Source of the DNA: an uncultured Methylophaga sp.
GTDB taxonomy: Bacteria > Pseudomonadota > Gammaproteobacteria > Nitrosococcales > Methylophagaceae
DNA: 64,000 nt
Assembly: GCF_947259025.1 (NCBI RefSeq)
Contig: NZ_CAMYKO010000005.1
Coordinates: 310,001-374,000, forward strand
Direction of reading: 5' to 3'
A program made the translations under genes and the position numbers. The notes beneath the pieces are model-generated. The model did not search any database, was not told the origin of the DNA, and worked only from the letters and a program-made list of their open reading frames with translations. Every line of letters starts with the position of its first letter. The stretch's first letter is position 1. This document shows, in pieces, positions 26,982 to 34,004 of the stretch.

Positions 26982-28272
26982 TAGACATTGTAGGGCTTAT
27001 ACGTTTTGGCTTTGATGTTAGTGTGGGCTCATTCGTGAATGCGGGAGTTGCTTGTTTAGCAATGATCAATTCAGAATTAGTAACCCAGTCACCGAACATC
27101 TGACTCATCATATCCAGTGCTTCAGACTTTGTTAATGCTTTATAAGCACTGTTGATAGTAACTTTTAGAAGATCAAGTTTACCCATCACATCAATCTCAT
27201 CAACACCATGTTGATGGGAAGGTGGGAATAAAAAACTATCACTGGTGGGATCTGGACTTTTTATGCCCGAGGTAAATTCAACGGGTAATTTCTCAACTAA
27301 AAGTCGCATAGCTGAGTCCATGTCACTCTTATCATGCGGATACGAGTCTAAAACATTCACAGTGGCGGTCATCAAGGCTATTGAGGAGGGCCCCCCATCG
27401 GACCACTGTACATCACGCCATGATTTCATAAAACGACATAAGCTGCGTAAATGTTTGCCAATGCGTATGCAGCTCTCATTGAACCAGTCTTCAACAATTT
27501 TCGGATCGCTTTTTATCCATTTCTCTTCGCCTTCACGTACGGCAAGATTCACAGAGTTTGAATCAAGTTGATATTGAGATTCACGACCTGTTAGCAGCTC
27601 ATTGATATTAATGTAAGAGTCTGAAAAAGACAGTTGAGCCTTTAACGCTGCTTCTTTTTGTTTGAATTGGTCTACTGGAACGGCATACATTGGTACATCA
27701 ATATGAGTATTATGCTGCGGAATTTGTAACCGAGCGCAAGTACGTTTGGGGGTGAATTTCCAGTTATTATTTTCAGCAACCAATGAGAGCAGCGCTGAGT
27801 CGACGAGTAAAATGAGTAAACGATGTCCAATTACTGGTCGTTCATCAAATAGCTCCATTGGTAAATAGGTGCCATCGTCAATATCCATTTCTTGTGGGGG
27901 AGTAACATAAGGCTTGTTTAAAGTGTCATACTGAAAACTACCTTGTGTTCTGAATCGAGGGTTTAGGGAGATAAAAGACTTCCTAGCCTTGTCGTCCATG
28001 GTGCTCAACAATCGAGTAATCTCTGTCTGAGTCTCAGGTGTTAGGTATCTAAGTAAGCTTTTTGATACTTCAATCTTGACGCTTTCGAAGGTGAAATTAT
28101 TACGCTCGCACATGCGAGCAATAGTTTTTGCCTCATCAAATACATCTTTTATCCTAGACCTTACCAGTGAACGTAGCCTCTTGAGACTTGTGGTATGAGC
28201 CTCGTCGAGGCGTAATTTTCCTATCAGTCCATCTGAGCGGTTAGCGTAATATTGGTGGAAGTTCCAGACCAT
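26974..28272 (-). CDS. dncV: CBASS cyclic dinucleotide synthase, DncV-like (CD-NTase clade A)
   Basis: 432 residues, closely resembling Vibrio cholerae DncV from end to end (WNFHQYY start, RTQGSFQYDTLN, QEMDIDDGTY, THIDVPMYA, KIVEDWFN). The nucleotidyltransferase residues are intact: G111-S112, D130 and D132, and D192, equivalent to D131, D133 and D193 of DncV. The product is therefore probably 3',3'-cyclic GMP-AMP, made when phage infection is sensed. The C-terminus ends SPTMSSG; the terminal glycine is what Cap2 needs. The start ATG has AAGGGAG nine bases upstream. It is the first gene of the operon and begins only 86 bp from the transposon tip, read in the same direction as nrdB. Confidence 0.95.
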   Translation of the reverse strand: MVWNFHQYYANRSDGLIGKLRLDEAHTTSLKRLRSLVRSRIKDVFDEAKTIARMCERNNFTFESVKIEVSKSLLRYLTPETQTEITRLLSTMDDKARKSFISLNPRFRTQGSFQYDTLNKPYVTPPQEMDIDDGTYLPMELFDERPVIGHRLLILLVDSALLSLVAENNNWKFTPKRTCARLQIPQHNTHIDVPMYAVPVDQFKQKEAALKAQLSFSDSYININELLTGRESQYQLDSNSVNLAVREGEEKWIKSDPKIVEDWFNESCIRIGKHLRSLCRFMKSWRDVQWSDGGPSSIALMTATVNVLDSYPHDKSDMDSAMRLLVEKLPVEFTSGIKSPDPTSDSFLFPPSHQHGVDEIDVMGKLDLLKVTINSAYKALTKSEALDMMSQMFGDWVTNSELIIAKQATPAFTNEPTLTSKPKRISPTMSSG

Positions 28273-28291
28273 TGAGCTTCTCCCTTGAACG

Positions 28292-28319
28292 TCTATATTT
28301 TTAGGGTGGAAAGTTGCAG
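28292..28319 (-). promoter_or_regulatory. Possible CBASS promoter inside the transposon tip
   Basis: Minus strand: CTGCAA (28314-28319), 16 bp, TATAGA (28292-28297). The -35-like box overlaps the second end repeat exactly as at the tnsA promoter. Box matches are moderate and the leader would be only about 12 bases, so the assignment is tentative. Confidence 0.35.
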
Positions 28320-28329
28320 CTTATGGTCG
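28315..28329 (-). repeat. TnsB-type end repeat 2
   Basis: Plus strand TGCAGCTTATGGTCG. Direct repeat of the copy at 28336-28350, with a 21-bp start-to-start spacing, two turns of the helix. Identical to the tnsA-promoter copy except for one base. Confidence 0.75.
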
Positions 28330-28335
28330 CAAGTC

Positions 28336-28358
28336 TGCAACTTATGCCCGTCTCTACA
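28336..28358 (-). repeat. Right tip of the Tn7-like element with end repeat 1
   Basis: Outside-in on the minus strand it reads TGTAGAGA, then CGGGCATAAGTTGCA. The TG-start and the repeat just inside match the design of Tn7 ends (TGTGGGCG followed by 22-bp TnsB sites). It ends at 28358, and 28359-28369 separate it from the nrdB stop codon. Confidence 0.8.
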
Positions 28359-28369
28359 GGCTTGATTTT
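28359..28369. other. Insertion junction downstream of nrdB
   Basis: The 11 bases GGCTTGATTTT lie between the transposon tip and the nrdB stop (28370-28372). The first five, GGCTT, should recur beyond the unseen left end if the element made the usual five-base target duplication. There is no terminator for nrdB here; the element separates nrdB from whatever terminator it had. Confidence 0.65.
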
Positions 28370-29539
28370 TTAGTCCCACTTAAGACCCGCACCAGTCTGA
28401 TACTCGGTGACTTTAGTCTCGAAGAAGTTTTTCTCCTTCCGCATATTGGCCTGTTCATCGAGCCAGGGCAGGGTAGCTTCAGCACCGGGGAACGGTTCTT
28501 CAAAGCCCAGCGCCTTGGCGCGGCGGTTGGCGGTGAAACGGAACTGGCCGTGGTGCATTTCTTTTGAGTAACCCAGGATCGGGTCTCGCAGAATGTAACC
28601 GGCGTAGGTTTCTTCGGCGGCATCGGCTTCTTCAAACATCTGCTGGATTTTCTTGGGATCCATCTGGATGTTTTCTTCTTTCATGATTTGCTTGCAGACG
28701 CGAATACCGAAGGAGGCGTGCATGACTTCGTCACGCATGATGTATTGCAGCTGTTCGGCGGTGCCTTTCATCAGGCCGCGACGTTGCAGGGCAAAGATCG
28801 GCGAGAAGCCATTATAGAACCAGCTACCTTCGAAAATCGCACCAAAGAAAGCGTAGGACATGACGAAGTTTTCCAGTTCGTCACGATCACGCAGATCGAT
28901 ATCACTACGCATGACGGTATTCAGCTTGTCATTAGCGAGTTTAATCTTCTGGTAAATCTCCGGCACCACGCGGTAGCGGTTGTAGATTTCCGACTGGTCC
29001 AGACCGATGGTTTCGATACAGTGCTGGTAAGTCCAGGTGTGCAGCGCTTCTTCATAAACCTGACGGGCCTGGTAGATTTGCAGCTCGGGCGCGGCCATCT
29101 TTTCCATCACTGCCAGACCGATGTTACGCATGGCGAGAATATCGGAGGTGGTCAGGTAGGACAGCACGTTTTCATAGACGTGGCGTTCTTCCATCGTCAG
29201 CTTGTGACGATAGTCGTGAACGTCCTGCGCCATATTGATATCGAGCGGCGTCCAGTGGTTTTTGTTGGCGTTGAGGAAGTAGTTCCACGCCCACGGATAC
29301 TTGAACGGTGCCAGTTGGTTAATGTCGGTGTCGCCGTTAACGACACGTTTGTCATCGACATTCACCGGTTCGGCATTATTCATCGGCATTTGCCTGACCT
29401 CAGCGGAAGCGGGGGCTTCGCTGAGATCATTGGCGGCAGGGGCTGCCGGTGCGGATTCCTCGATTTGTTCTTCTTTTTGCTTTTTAGCCTCAGTGGTACC
29501 GGCAATCGGTGCTGAGAACGGATCATCCCAATTCAACAT
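28370..29539 (-). CDS. nrdB: Ribonucleoside-diphosphate reductase, beta subunit (class Ia)
   Basis: 389 residues from ATG 29539, which shares its A with the nrdA stop (TAATG) and has GAGG ten bases upstream; ATGs at 29548 and 29578 are alternatives with poorer spacing. The diiron and tyrosyl-radical residues are present: EEALHTWTY supplies the E, H and radical Y in the E115/H118/Y122 pattern, and DEVMHASFG the second E and H. The first 70 residues are a low-complexity Ala/Glu/Pro tail not needed for the fold. It supplies the radical for making deoxynucleotides with NrdA. Its 3' end encodes the conserved NrdA-binding tail and is the likely landing mark of the transposon. Confidence 0.95.
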   Translation of the reverse strand: MLNWDDPFSAPIAGTTEAKKQKEEQIEESAPAAPAANDLSEAPASAEVRQMPMNNAEPVNVDDKRVVNGDTDINQLAPFKYPWAWNYFLNANKNHWTPLDINMAQDVHDYRHKLTMEERHVYENVLSYLTTSDILAMRNIGLAVMEKMAAPELQIYQARQVYEEALHTWTYQHCIETIGLDQSEIYNRYRVVPEIYQKIKLANDKLNTVMRSDIDLRDRDELENFVMSYAFFGAIFEGSWFYNGFSPIFALQRRGLMKGTAEQLQYIMRDEVMHASFGIRVCKQIMKEENIQMDPKKIQQMFEEADAAEETYAGYILRDPILGYSKEMHHGQFRFTANRRAKALGFEEPFPGAEATLPWLDEQANMRKEKNFFETKVTEYQTGAGLKWD

Positions 29540-32478
29540 TACTGACATGCCTCGCAGTCTGGTTCCAAAATTGAGCACGCTTTGGGTGCTTCCATGCCTT
29601 CGCCCAGAAACTCTTCGGTTTCGACCGGTTCAGCAGCGGCACTGGCTAATGCCGGACCGCTGGCTGCACTGCTGGCAGCAGGCGCTGATGACGCCGGACT
29701 GCTGGCAACCGGTGTTGGGCCGCTAGGCTTTTCTGTCGCTGATGGTGGCGGGGTAGGGGCAGCGGTTTTCTCGCCACCGGTCGCACCCATCGAGCGCAGA
29801 TAGTAGGTCGTTTTCAGGCCACGGACCCAGGCCAGTTTGTACAGGTTGTCCATCTTCTTACCTGATGGCTCGGCCATGTAAAGGTTGAGACTTTGTGCCT
29901 GGTCAATCCATTTCTGACGACGTGATGCTGCTTCAATCAACCAGCGCGCATCCATTTCAAAGGCGGTGGTGTACTGCGCTTTGAGTTCGTCAGGAATGCG
30001 GTCGATGTCCTGCAGGCTGCCGTCAAAGTATTTGAGGTCATTGATCATGACTTCATCCCACAGGCCGCGTGCTTTCAGATCTTCCACCATATATGGATTG
30101 ATCACGGTGAACTCACCGGACAGGTTCGATTTCACGAAGATGTTCTGGTAAGTAGGTTCGATGGACTGACTGACACCACAGATATTGGAGATGGTGGCCG
30201 TCGGTGCAATCGCCATGGTGTTGGAGTTACGCATGCCCTGACGTTTGATCTTGTCACGCAGCATCGCCCAGTCCAGCGTCTGGCTTTCGTCCTGTTGCAG
30301 GTATTCGCCGCGTGACTCTTTCAGCAGTTTGATAGAGTCAATCGGCAGAATGCCTTTACTCCACAGGCTACCTTCGTAAGTCTGGTACTTGCCACGTTCG
30401 GCGGCCAGATCAGAAGAGGCTTCAATGGCGTAGTAGCTGACCGCTTCCATGGATTCATCAGCGAACTGCACGGCTTCATCAGAAGCGTACGGGACACGCA
30501 GTTTGTACAGCGCATCCTGGAAGCCCATGATGCCCAGACCCACCGGACGGTGCAGCAGGTTGGAGTGACGCGCCTGAGGCACGCTGTAGTAGTTGTACTC
30601 AATCACGTTGTCGAGCATACGCATCGCGGTGCGAACGGTTTTTTGCAGCTTGTCTTTATCCAGCTGACCGTTCTCGTCAATGTGCTTGACCATGTTGACC
30701 GAGCCCAGGTTACAGACCGCAATCTCTTTATCCGAGGTGTTGAGCGTGATTTCGGTACACAGGTTGGAGCTGTGAACGACGCCAACGTGTTGTTGCGGGC
30801 TGCGGATGTTACAAGGATCTTTGAAGGTAACCCAGGGGTGACCGGTTTCAAACAGCATGCCCAGCATCTTGCGCCACAGATCGACGGCCGGCATACGCTT
30901 GTAGTTGCGGATTTCACCACGGTCAGCCTTGGCTTCGTATTCGGTGTAGGCTTTCTCGAAGTCGAGACCAGTCAGATCGTGCAGGTCGGAGACTTCTTCC
31001 GGTGAGAACAGCGTCCACTCGGCTTCTTCGGCGACCCGTTTCATGAACAGATCCGGAATCCAGTTGGCGGTGTTCATATCGTGGGTACGACGACGGTCGT
31101 CACCGGTGTTTTTACGCATATCGAGGAATTCCTCGACATCGATGTGCCAGGTTTCAAGGTAGGCACAGACCGCGCCTTTACGCTTACCGCCCTGGTTCAC
31201 AGCGACAGCGGTGTCGTTGGCGACTTTCAGGAACGGCACCACACCTTGTGATTTACCGTTGGTGCCTTTGATGTGCGCGCCCAGACCACGAACACGGGTC
31301 CAGTCATTACCCAGACCACCGGCAAACTTGGAGAGCAGGGCATTGTCGCGGATTGCGCTGTAAATGCCGCTGAGATCATCCGGTACCGAGGTCAGGTAGC
31401 AGGAAGACAGCTGCGGACGCAGGGTGCCCGAGTTGAACAGGGTCGGTGTGGAGCTCATGAAGTCGAAGCTCGACAGCAGGTTGTAGAACTCGATAGCACG
31501 CTCTTCACGGTCGATTTCGTTAATCGCCAGACCCATTGCCACACGCATATAGAACGCCTGTGGCAGTTCAAAGCGGGTGCCGTCATGGTGAATGAAGTAA
31601 CGGTCGTACAGGGTTTGCAGGCCCAGGTAGGTGAATTCGAAGTCCAGTTCCGGTTTCAGGGCTTTACCCAGACGCTCTAAATCGAACAGGCCCAGCTCGG
31701 AGTCGACCAGTTCGTTTTCAATGGCAGCATGGATGTAAGTTTTGAAATAGTCTGGGTAAATATCGGCCATTTCACTTTGCTTGGCCTGGCGGAAGGTGCC
31801 ATAAACAAAGCTCAGTGCTTCACGGCGGATACCGTCCATCAGCAGGCGAGCAGCCAGGGTGCTGTAGGCGGGATCTTTTTCGATGAAAGTGCGCGCACCC
31901 ATGACCAGGGCTTTTTCCACGTCTGATGATTTCACGCCATCAAATAGGTTGCGCTGGGTGTCACGCAGAATACGGTCACGGTCGACTTCGGCCAGACCTT
32001 CGCAGGCTTCGGAGAGCAGGTCTTGCAGACGGTCGATATCCAGTGGGTGGCGCGTTCCGTCAGCGTGGGTGACGTTCAGGGTAGTCTCGTTGGCCGGTTG
32101 AGGATGACGCTTTTCTTCTTCGGCACGTTTTTCGGCCTGTTTCTCACGATAGAGCACGTAATCGCGGGCGACTTTATATTCACCGGCACGCATCAGCGCC
32201 AACTCAACCTGATCCTGAATGTCTTCGATATGGACGGTGCCACCATCATCAAGACGACGCAGCAGGTTATCGGTGATTTGCTGTGTCAGTGTCTTAACCG
32301 TTTCGTGGATGCGGCGACTGTCTTTGGCAGATTCGCCTTCAACAGCGAGAAAAGCCTTGGTCATCGCCACAGCAATTTTGCTGCTGTCAAAATCGGTCAC
32401 TTTGCCATTACGGCGGATCACGCTGTAGCCGCTTTCGGCAGCGTTAGGTTGGTAGGATTGTGCTGGTTCGCTCGCCAT
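29539..32478 (-). CDS. nrdA: Ribonucleoside-diphosphate reductase, alpha subunit (class Ia)
   Basis: 979 residues, longer than E. coli NrdA (761). The N-terminus has two successive ATP-cone-like regulatory domains (about 15-115 and 130-220), as known in Pseudomonas aeruginosa NrdA. The barrel holds the active-site residues: the SSCYL cysteine, NLCTEI (N, C, E), VCNLGSVN, and the radical-path tyrosines in TTYYLRSMG. The C-terminus ends CSILEPDCEACQ with the shuttle cysteines. Between barrel and tail is an unusual linker of about 60 residues, almost all Ala, Ser, Pro and Thr. ATG 32478 has AGGGA seven bases upstream. Forms the deoxynucleotide-making complex with NrdB. Confidence 0.95.
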   Translation of the reverse strand: MASEPAQSYQPNAAESGYSVIRRNGKVTDFDSSKIAVAMTKAFLAVEGESAKDSRRIHETVKTLTQQITDNLLRRLDDGGTVHIEDIQDQVELALMRAGEYKVARDYVLYREKQAEKRAEEEKRHPQPANETTLNVTHADGTRHPLDIDRLQDLLSEACEGLAEVDRDRILRDTQRNLFDGVKSSDVEKALVMGARTFIEKDPAYSTLAARLLMDGIRREALSFVYGTFRQAKQSEMADIYPDYFKTYIHAAIENELVDSELGLFDLERLGKALKPELDFEFTYLGLQTLYDRYFIHHDGTRFELPQAFYMRVAMGLAINEIDREERAIEFYNLLSSFDFMSSTPTLFNSGTLRPQLSSCYLTSVPDDLSGIYSAIRDNALLSKFAGGLGNDWTRVRGLGAHIKGTNGKSQGVVPFLKVANDTAVAVNQGGKRKGAVCAYLETWHIDVEEFLDMRKNTGDDRRRTHDMNTANWIPDLFMKRVAEEAEWTLFSPEEVSDLHDLTGLDFEKAYTEYEAKADRGEIRNYKRMPAVDLWRKMLGMLFETGHPWVTFKDPCNIRSPQQHVGVVHSSNLCTEITLNTSDKEIAVCNLGSVNMVKHIDENGQLDKDKLQKTVRTAMRMLDNVIEYNYYSVPQARHSNLLHRPVGLGIMGFQDALYKLRVPYASDEAVQFADESMEAVSYYAIEASSDLAAERGKYQTYEGSLWSKGILPIDSIKLLKESRGEYLQQDESQTLDWAMLRDKIKRQGMRNSNTMAIAPTATISNICGVSQSIEPTYQNIFVKSNLSGEFTVINPYMVEDLKARGLWDEVMINDLKYFDGSLQDIDRIPDELKAQYTTAFEMDARWLIEAASRRQKWIDQAQSLNLYMAEPSGKKMDNLYKLAWVRGLKTTYYLRSMGATGGEKTAAPTPPPSATEKPSGPTPVASSPASSAPAASSAASGPALASAAAEPVETEEFLGEGMEAPKACSILEPDCEACQ

Positions 32479-32522
32479 AGTGAATTCCCTGCAATTGTGT
32501 GAAAAAGTTCAAAATCGCAAAA

Positions 32523-32538
32523 CCACTAGAATTTGTGG
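32523..32538 (-). promoter_or_regulatory. NrdR box 1
   Basis: Plus strand CCACTAGAATTTGTGG, matching the 16-bp NrdR consensus (ACACnATATATnGTGT) in its ends and AT-rich centre. Its start lies 32 bp from that of box 2, three helical turns, the spacing known for NrdR pairs. Confidence 0.7.
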
Positions 32539-32554
32539 TTTCGAAATGATTGAA

Positions 32555-32570
32555 CCACAAGATAGTGTGT
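32555..32570 (-). promoter_or_regulatory. NrdR box 2 overlapping the -10
   Basis: Minus strand ACACACTATCTTGTGG, close to the NrdR consensus. NrdR senses ATP/dATP and represses nrd genes; the pair upstream of nrdA shows that these genes follow the common rule. The nrdR gene is not in the window. Confidence 0.75.
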
Positions 32571-32587
32571 TTTTGAAGCCTTGGCAA
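32559..32587 (-). promoter_or_regulatory. nrdAB promoter
   Basis: Minus strand: -35 TTGCCA (32582-32587), 17 bp, -10 TATCTT (32559-32564). The -10 box lies inside NrdR box 2, so NrdR binding would shut off transcription. Confidence 0.65.
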
Positions 32588-32597
32588 GTGGAAAAGT

Positions 32598-32628
32598 TGC
32601 ACATAAATTGTGCACTTTTTGTGGATAA
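32598..32628. promoter_or_regulatory. Inverted repeat and perfect DnaA box upstream of nrdA
   Basis: TGCACA-TAAAT-TGTGCA is a perfect 6-bp inverted repeat at 32598-32614. Just beyond it, minus strand TTATCCACA (32620-32628) is the consensus DnaA box. DnaA is known to control nrdAB in E. coli, so the same cell-cycle link is likely here. The factor binding the inverted repeat is unknown. Confidence 0.6.
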
Positions 32629-32828
32629 CTTTGGGGTGATCCCGACCCAGCTCAGCAGGGCTGGGCGTTACCGGGATTTGGCCTATTTTGGTGCCTGAAA
32701 AATAATTTTTTCAGACTGCAAAAATTAGCGAAGTCAGACCGGCCTCAGGAACGGGGTCGGCAATCATACTGCTGAAATTTTGATAAAACAACTGCAGATG
32801 AAAATGTCATTCTATAGCGCGATTATGA
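32629..32828. other. Intergenic, no gene seen
   Basis: The 200 bases between the nrdA control region and the stop of the next gene contain a small hairpin (CCCAGC/GCTGGG, 32646-32665) and nothing else that I can recognise. With 32479-32628 it forms a 350-base stretch without genes. Confidence 0.4.
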
Positions 32829-33356
32829 TCAGAATGTGTCGGTTACAGAAATCGCTGCGGGCATAAGCAGTTGCCGCGCTCTTTGCTGATCGCCGCGGTC
32901 TCTGGCCTGCACAATCACCGCCCATAAACTCTGGCGTGAAGCGTCCAGGGTTTCGTTGATCAGCGGATCATGGTCGGGACGCAAGGTCACGGCACCTGCG
33001 ACAAACAGACCAAAGAAAAGACCGACCATGCCCAGCGCCAGGTGCAAAAGATAAGGGCTGGACTGAGCGAATGTGGGGCCAAACAGACTGACAAAAGTCG
33101 CAGCGATTAGACCGATGATAGTACCGGCAGCACCGAGAATCAGATGAGAGCTGAACAAAGTCGCGCCGATTTCACGGGTTTCCGGCTCCAGTTTGTCAGC
33201 GGCGTGTTCATCATGCGGGTAAATTAGCTTAACGTCCCGCTGATCAAAGTGACCATAGTCAACCAGCGTTTCTTCGGCTTCTCTGGCTTTTTTCTGCTGA
33301 TCAAAAATCGCTGCAATCTTATGCGGGCGCTTTTCCGGAATCAGTCTTTTAAACAT
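32829..33356 (-). CDS. Membrane protein with YflT/DUF1269-like N-terminus
   Basis: 175 residues from ATG 33356 with AGGAGAG eight bases upstream; the open frame to 33554 runs into repeat DNA and is not used. The N-terminal 60 residues (IAAIFDQQKKAREAEETLVD...) resemble the small stress-protein fold in which a helix-strand pattern follows a VxGVFD-like start. Two hydrophobic segments follow (about 76-98 and 108-130), with a cytoplasmic tail. Function unknown; a general stress or envelope role is a guess. It is transcribed leftwards and stands alone. Confidence 0.7.
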   Translation of the reverse strand: MFKRLIPEKRPHKIAAIFDQQKKAREAEETLVDYGHFDQRDVKLIYPHDEHAADKLEPETREIGATLFSSHLILGAAGTIIGLIAATFVSLFGPTFAQSSPYLLHLALGMVGLFFGLFVAGAVTLRPDHDPLINETLDASRQSLWAVIVQARDRGDQQRARQLLMPAAISVTDTF

Positions 33357-33471
33357 TGTCTCTCCTGTTTGAATATGACTCTCACCGTTGCCGACAATAA
33401 AAAAGCCGCTGATATCCTGAGGTTTAGTGATTTGTGGTTTAGATATGAGCAAAGCGTAAGTATTAATGACT

Positions 33472-33609
33472 GTCACTGCGAGGAGCGAAAGCGACGCAGC
33501 AGTCCTGTCCCGAGTCGTATTGATAACACGGCTTGAGTGATTAGTCACAACCATGTGGGATTCGATAGCCGAACTGTGGCCTGGATTGCTTCACTGTGTT
33601 CGCAATGAC
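33472..33609. repeat. Palindromic 138-bp repeat, unit 1
   Basis: Begins GTCACTGCGAGGAGCG and ends GTTCGCAATGAC; the ends are imperfect inverted repeats of about 38 bp reaching in to AGTCC/GGCCTGGATT. It is the GTCATTGCGAG-type small palindromic element found in many proteobacterial genomes. No protein is encoded. Confidence 0.8.
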
Positions 33610-33626
33610 GAGGGATAGATAACACC

Positions 33627-33764
33627 GTCACTGCGAGGAGCGGTAGCGACGTGGCAGTCCAGGCCCGAGCCATATTGACGACAAGGCCTGGGTGATTAGC
33701 CACATCCTTGTGGATCATTATAGTTGAACTGTGGCCTGGATTGCTTCACTGCGTTCGCAATGAC
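33627..33764. repeat. Palindromic 138-bp repeat, unit 2
   Basis: Same length and ends as unit 1, in the same orientation, separated by 17 bp that include the same AGGGATAGATAA spacer sequence. This shows that unit plus spacer was duplicated in tandem. Confidence 0.8.
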
Positions 33765-33779
33765 GAGGGATAGATAATC

Positions 33780-33916
33780 GTCACTGCGAGGAGCGGTAGC
33801 GACGCGGCAGTCCAAGCCTGAGTTGTATTGTCGATCCAGCGTGAATGGTTTGGTACCTCACTGTGGGTCCTGTAGCTGAACTGGGGCCTGGATTGCTTCG
33901 CTGTGCTCGCAATGAC
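33780..33916. repeat. Palindromic 137-bp repeat, unit 3
   Basis: Third copy in tandem, more diverged in its centre, again ending GCTCGCAATGAC. Spacing from unit 2 is 15 bp. Confidence 0.78.
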
Positions 33917-33958
33917 GTGCTATAGACTACAATCGCATCGACTAGCTAAGCATAATGC

Positions 33959-33978
33959 GTCACTGCGCTCGCAATGAC
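33959..33978. repeat. Solo 20-bp remnant of the palindromic repeat
   Basis: GTCACTGCGCTCGCAATGAC: the two ends of the 138-bp unit joined with the centre removed. Together with units 1-3 it fills most of the gene-free stretch 33357-34004. Confidence 0.6.
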
Positions 33979-34004
33979 GGTCTATGCCTGATGCATTACC
34001 ACAC

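Larger units (their letters stand above)
17829..28358 (-). mobile_element. Tn7-like transposon, right-hand part (tniQ to right tip)
   Basis: Contains tnsA, tnsB, tnsC and a long tniQ in one leftward operon, a type II CBASS operon, and a readable right tip at 28358. The tip starts TGTAGAGA outside-in, carries two 15-bp repeats, and lies 11 bp beyond the nrdB stop codon. The first five bases outside are GGCTT, the expected target duplication if five bases are copied. A matching left end (TGTAGAGA with CATAAGTTGC) was not found by eye anywhere to the left, so the element probably runs past base 1 and the metal-resistance genes would be cargo. The range given covers only what is firmly tied to the element. 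Confidence 0.85.

Noticed and set aside
17829-28358. A CRISPR-associated transposon (CAST)
   Set aside because: tnsABC and tniQ are present, but no cas genes and no regularly spaced repeat array were seen anywhere in the window.
28688-29515. Long plus-strand open frame opposite nrdB (275 codons), and similar frames opposite nrdA
   Set aside because: Shadow frames caused by the codon bias of the real genes; no family resemblance or ribosome site.
33357-33554. N-terminal extension of the membrane protein into the repeat region
   Set aside because: The 66 added residues are encoded partly by the palindromic repeat, and ATG 33356 has a good ribosome site.
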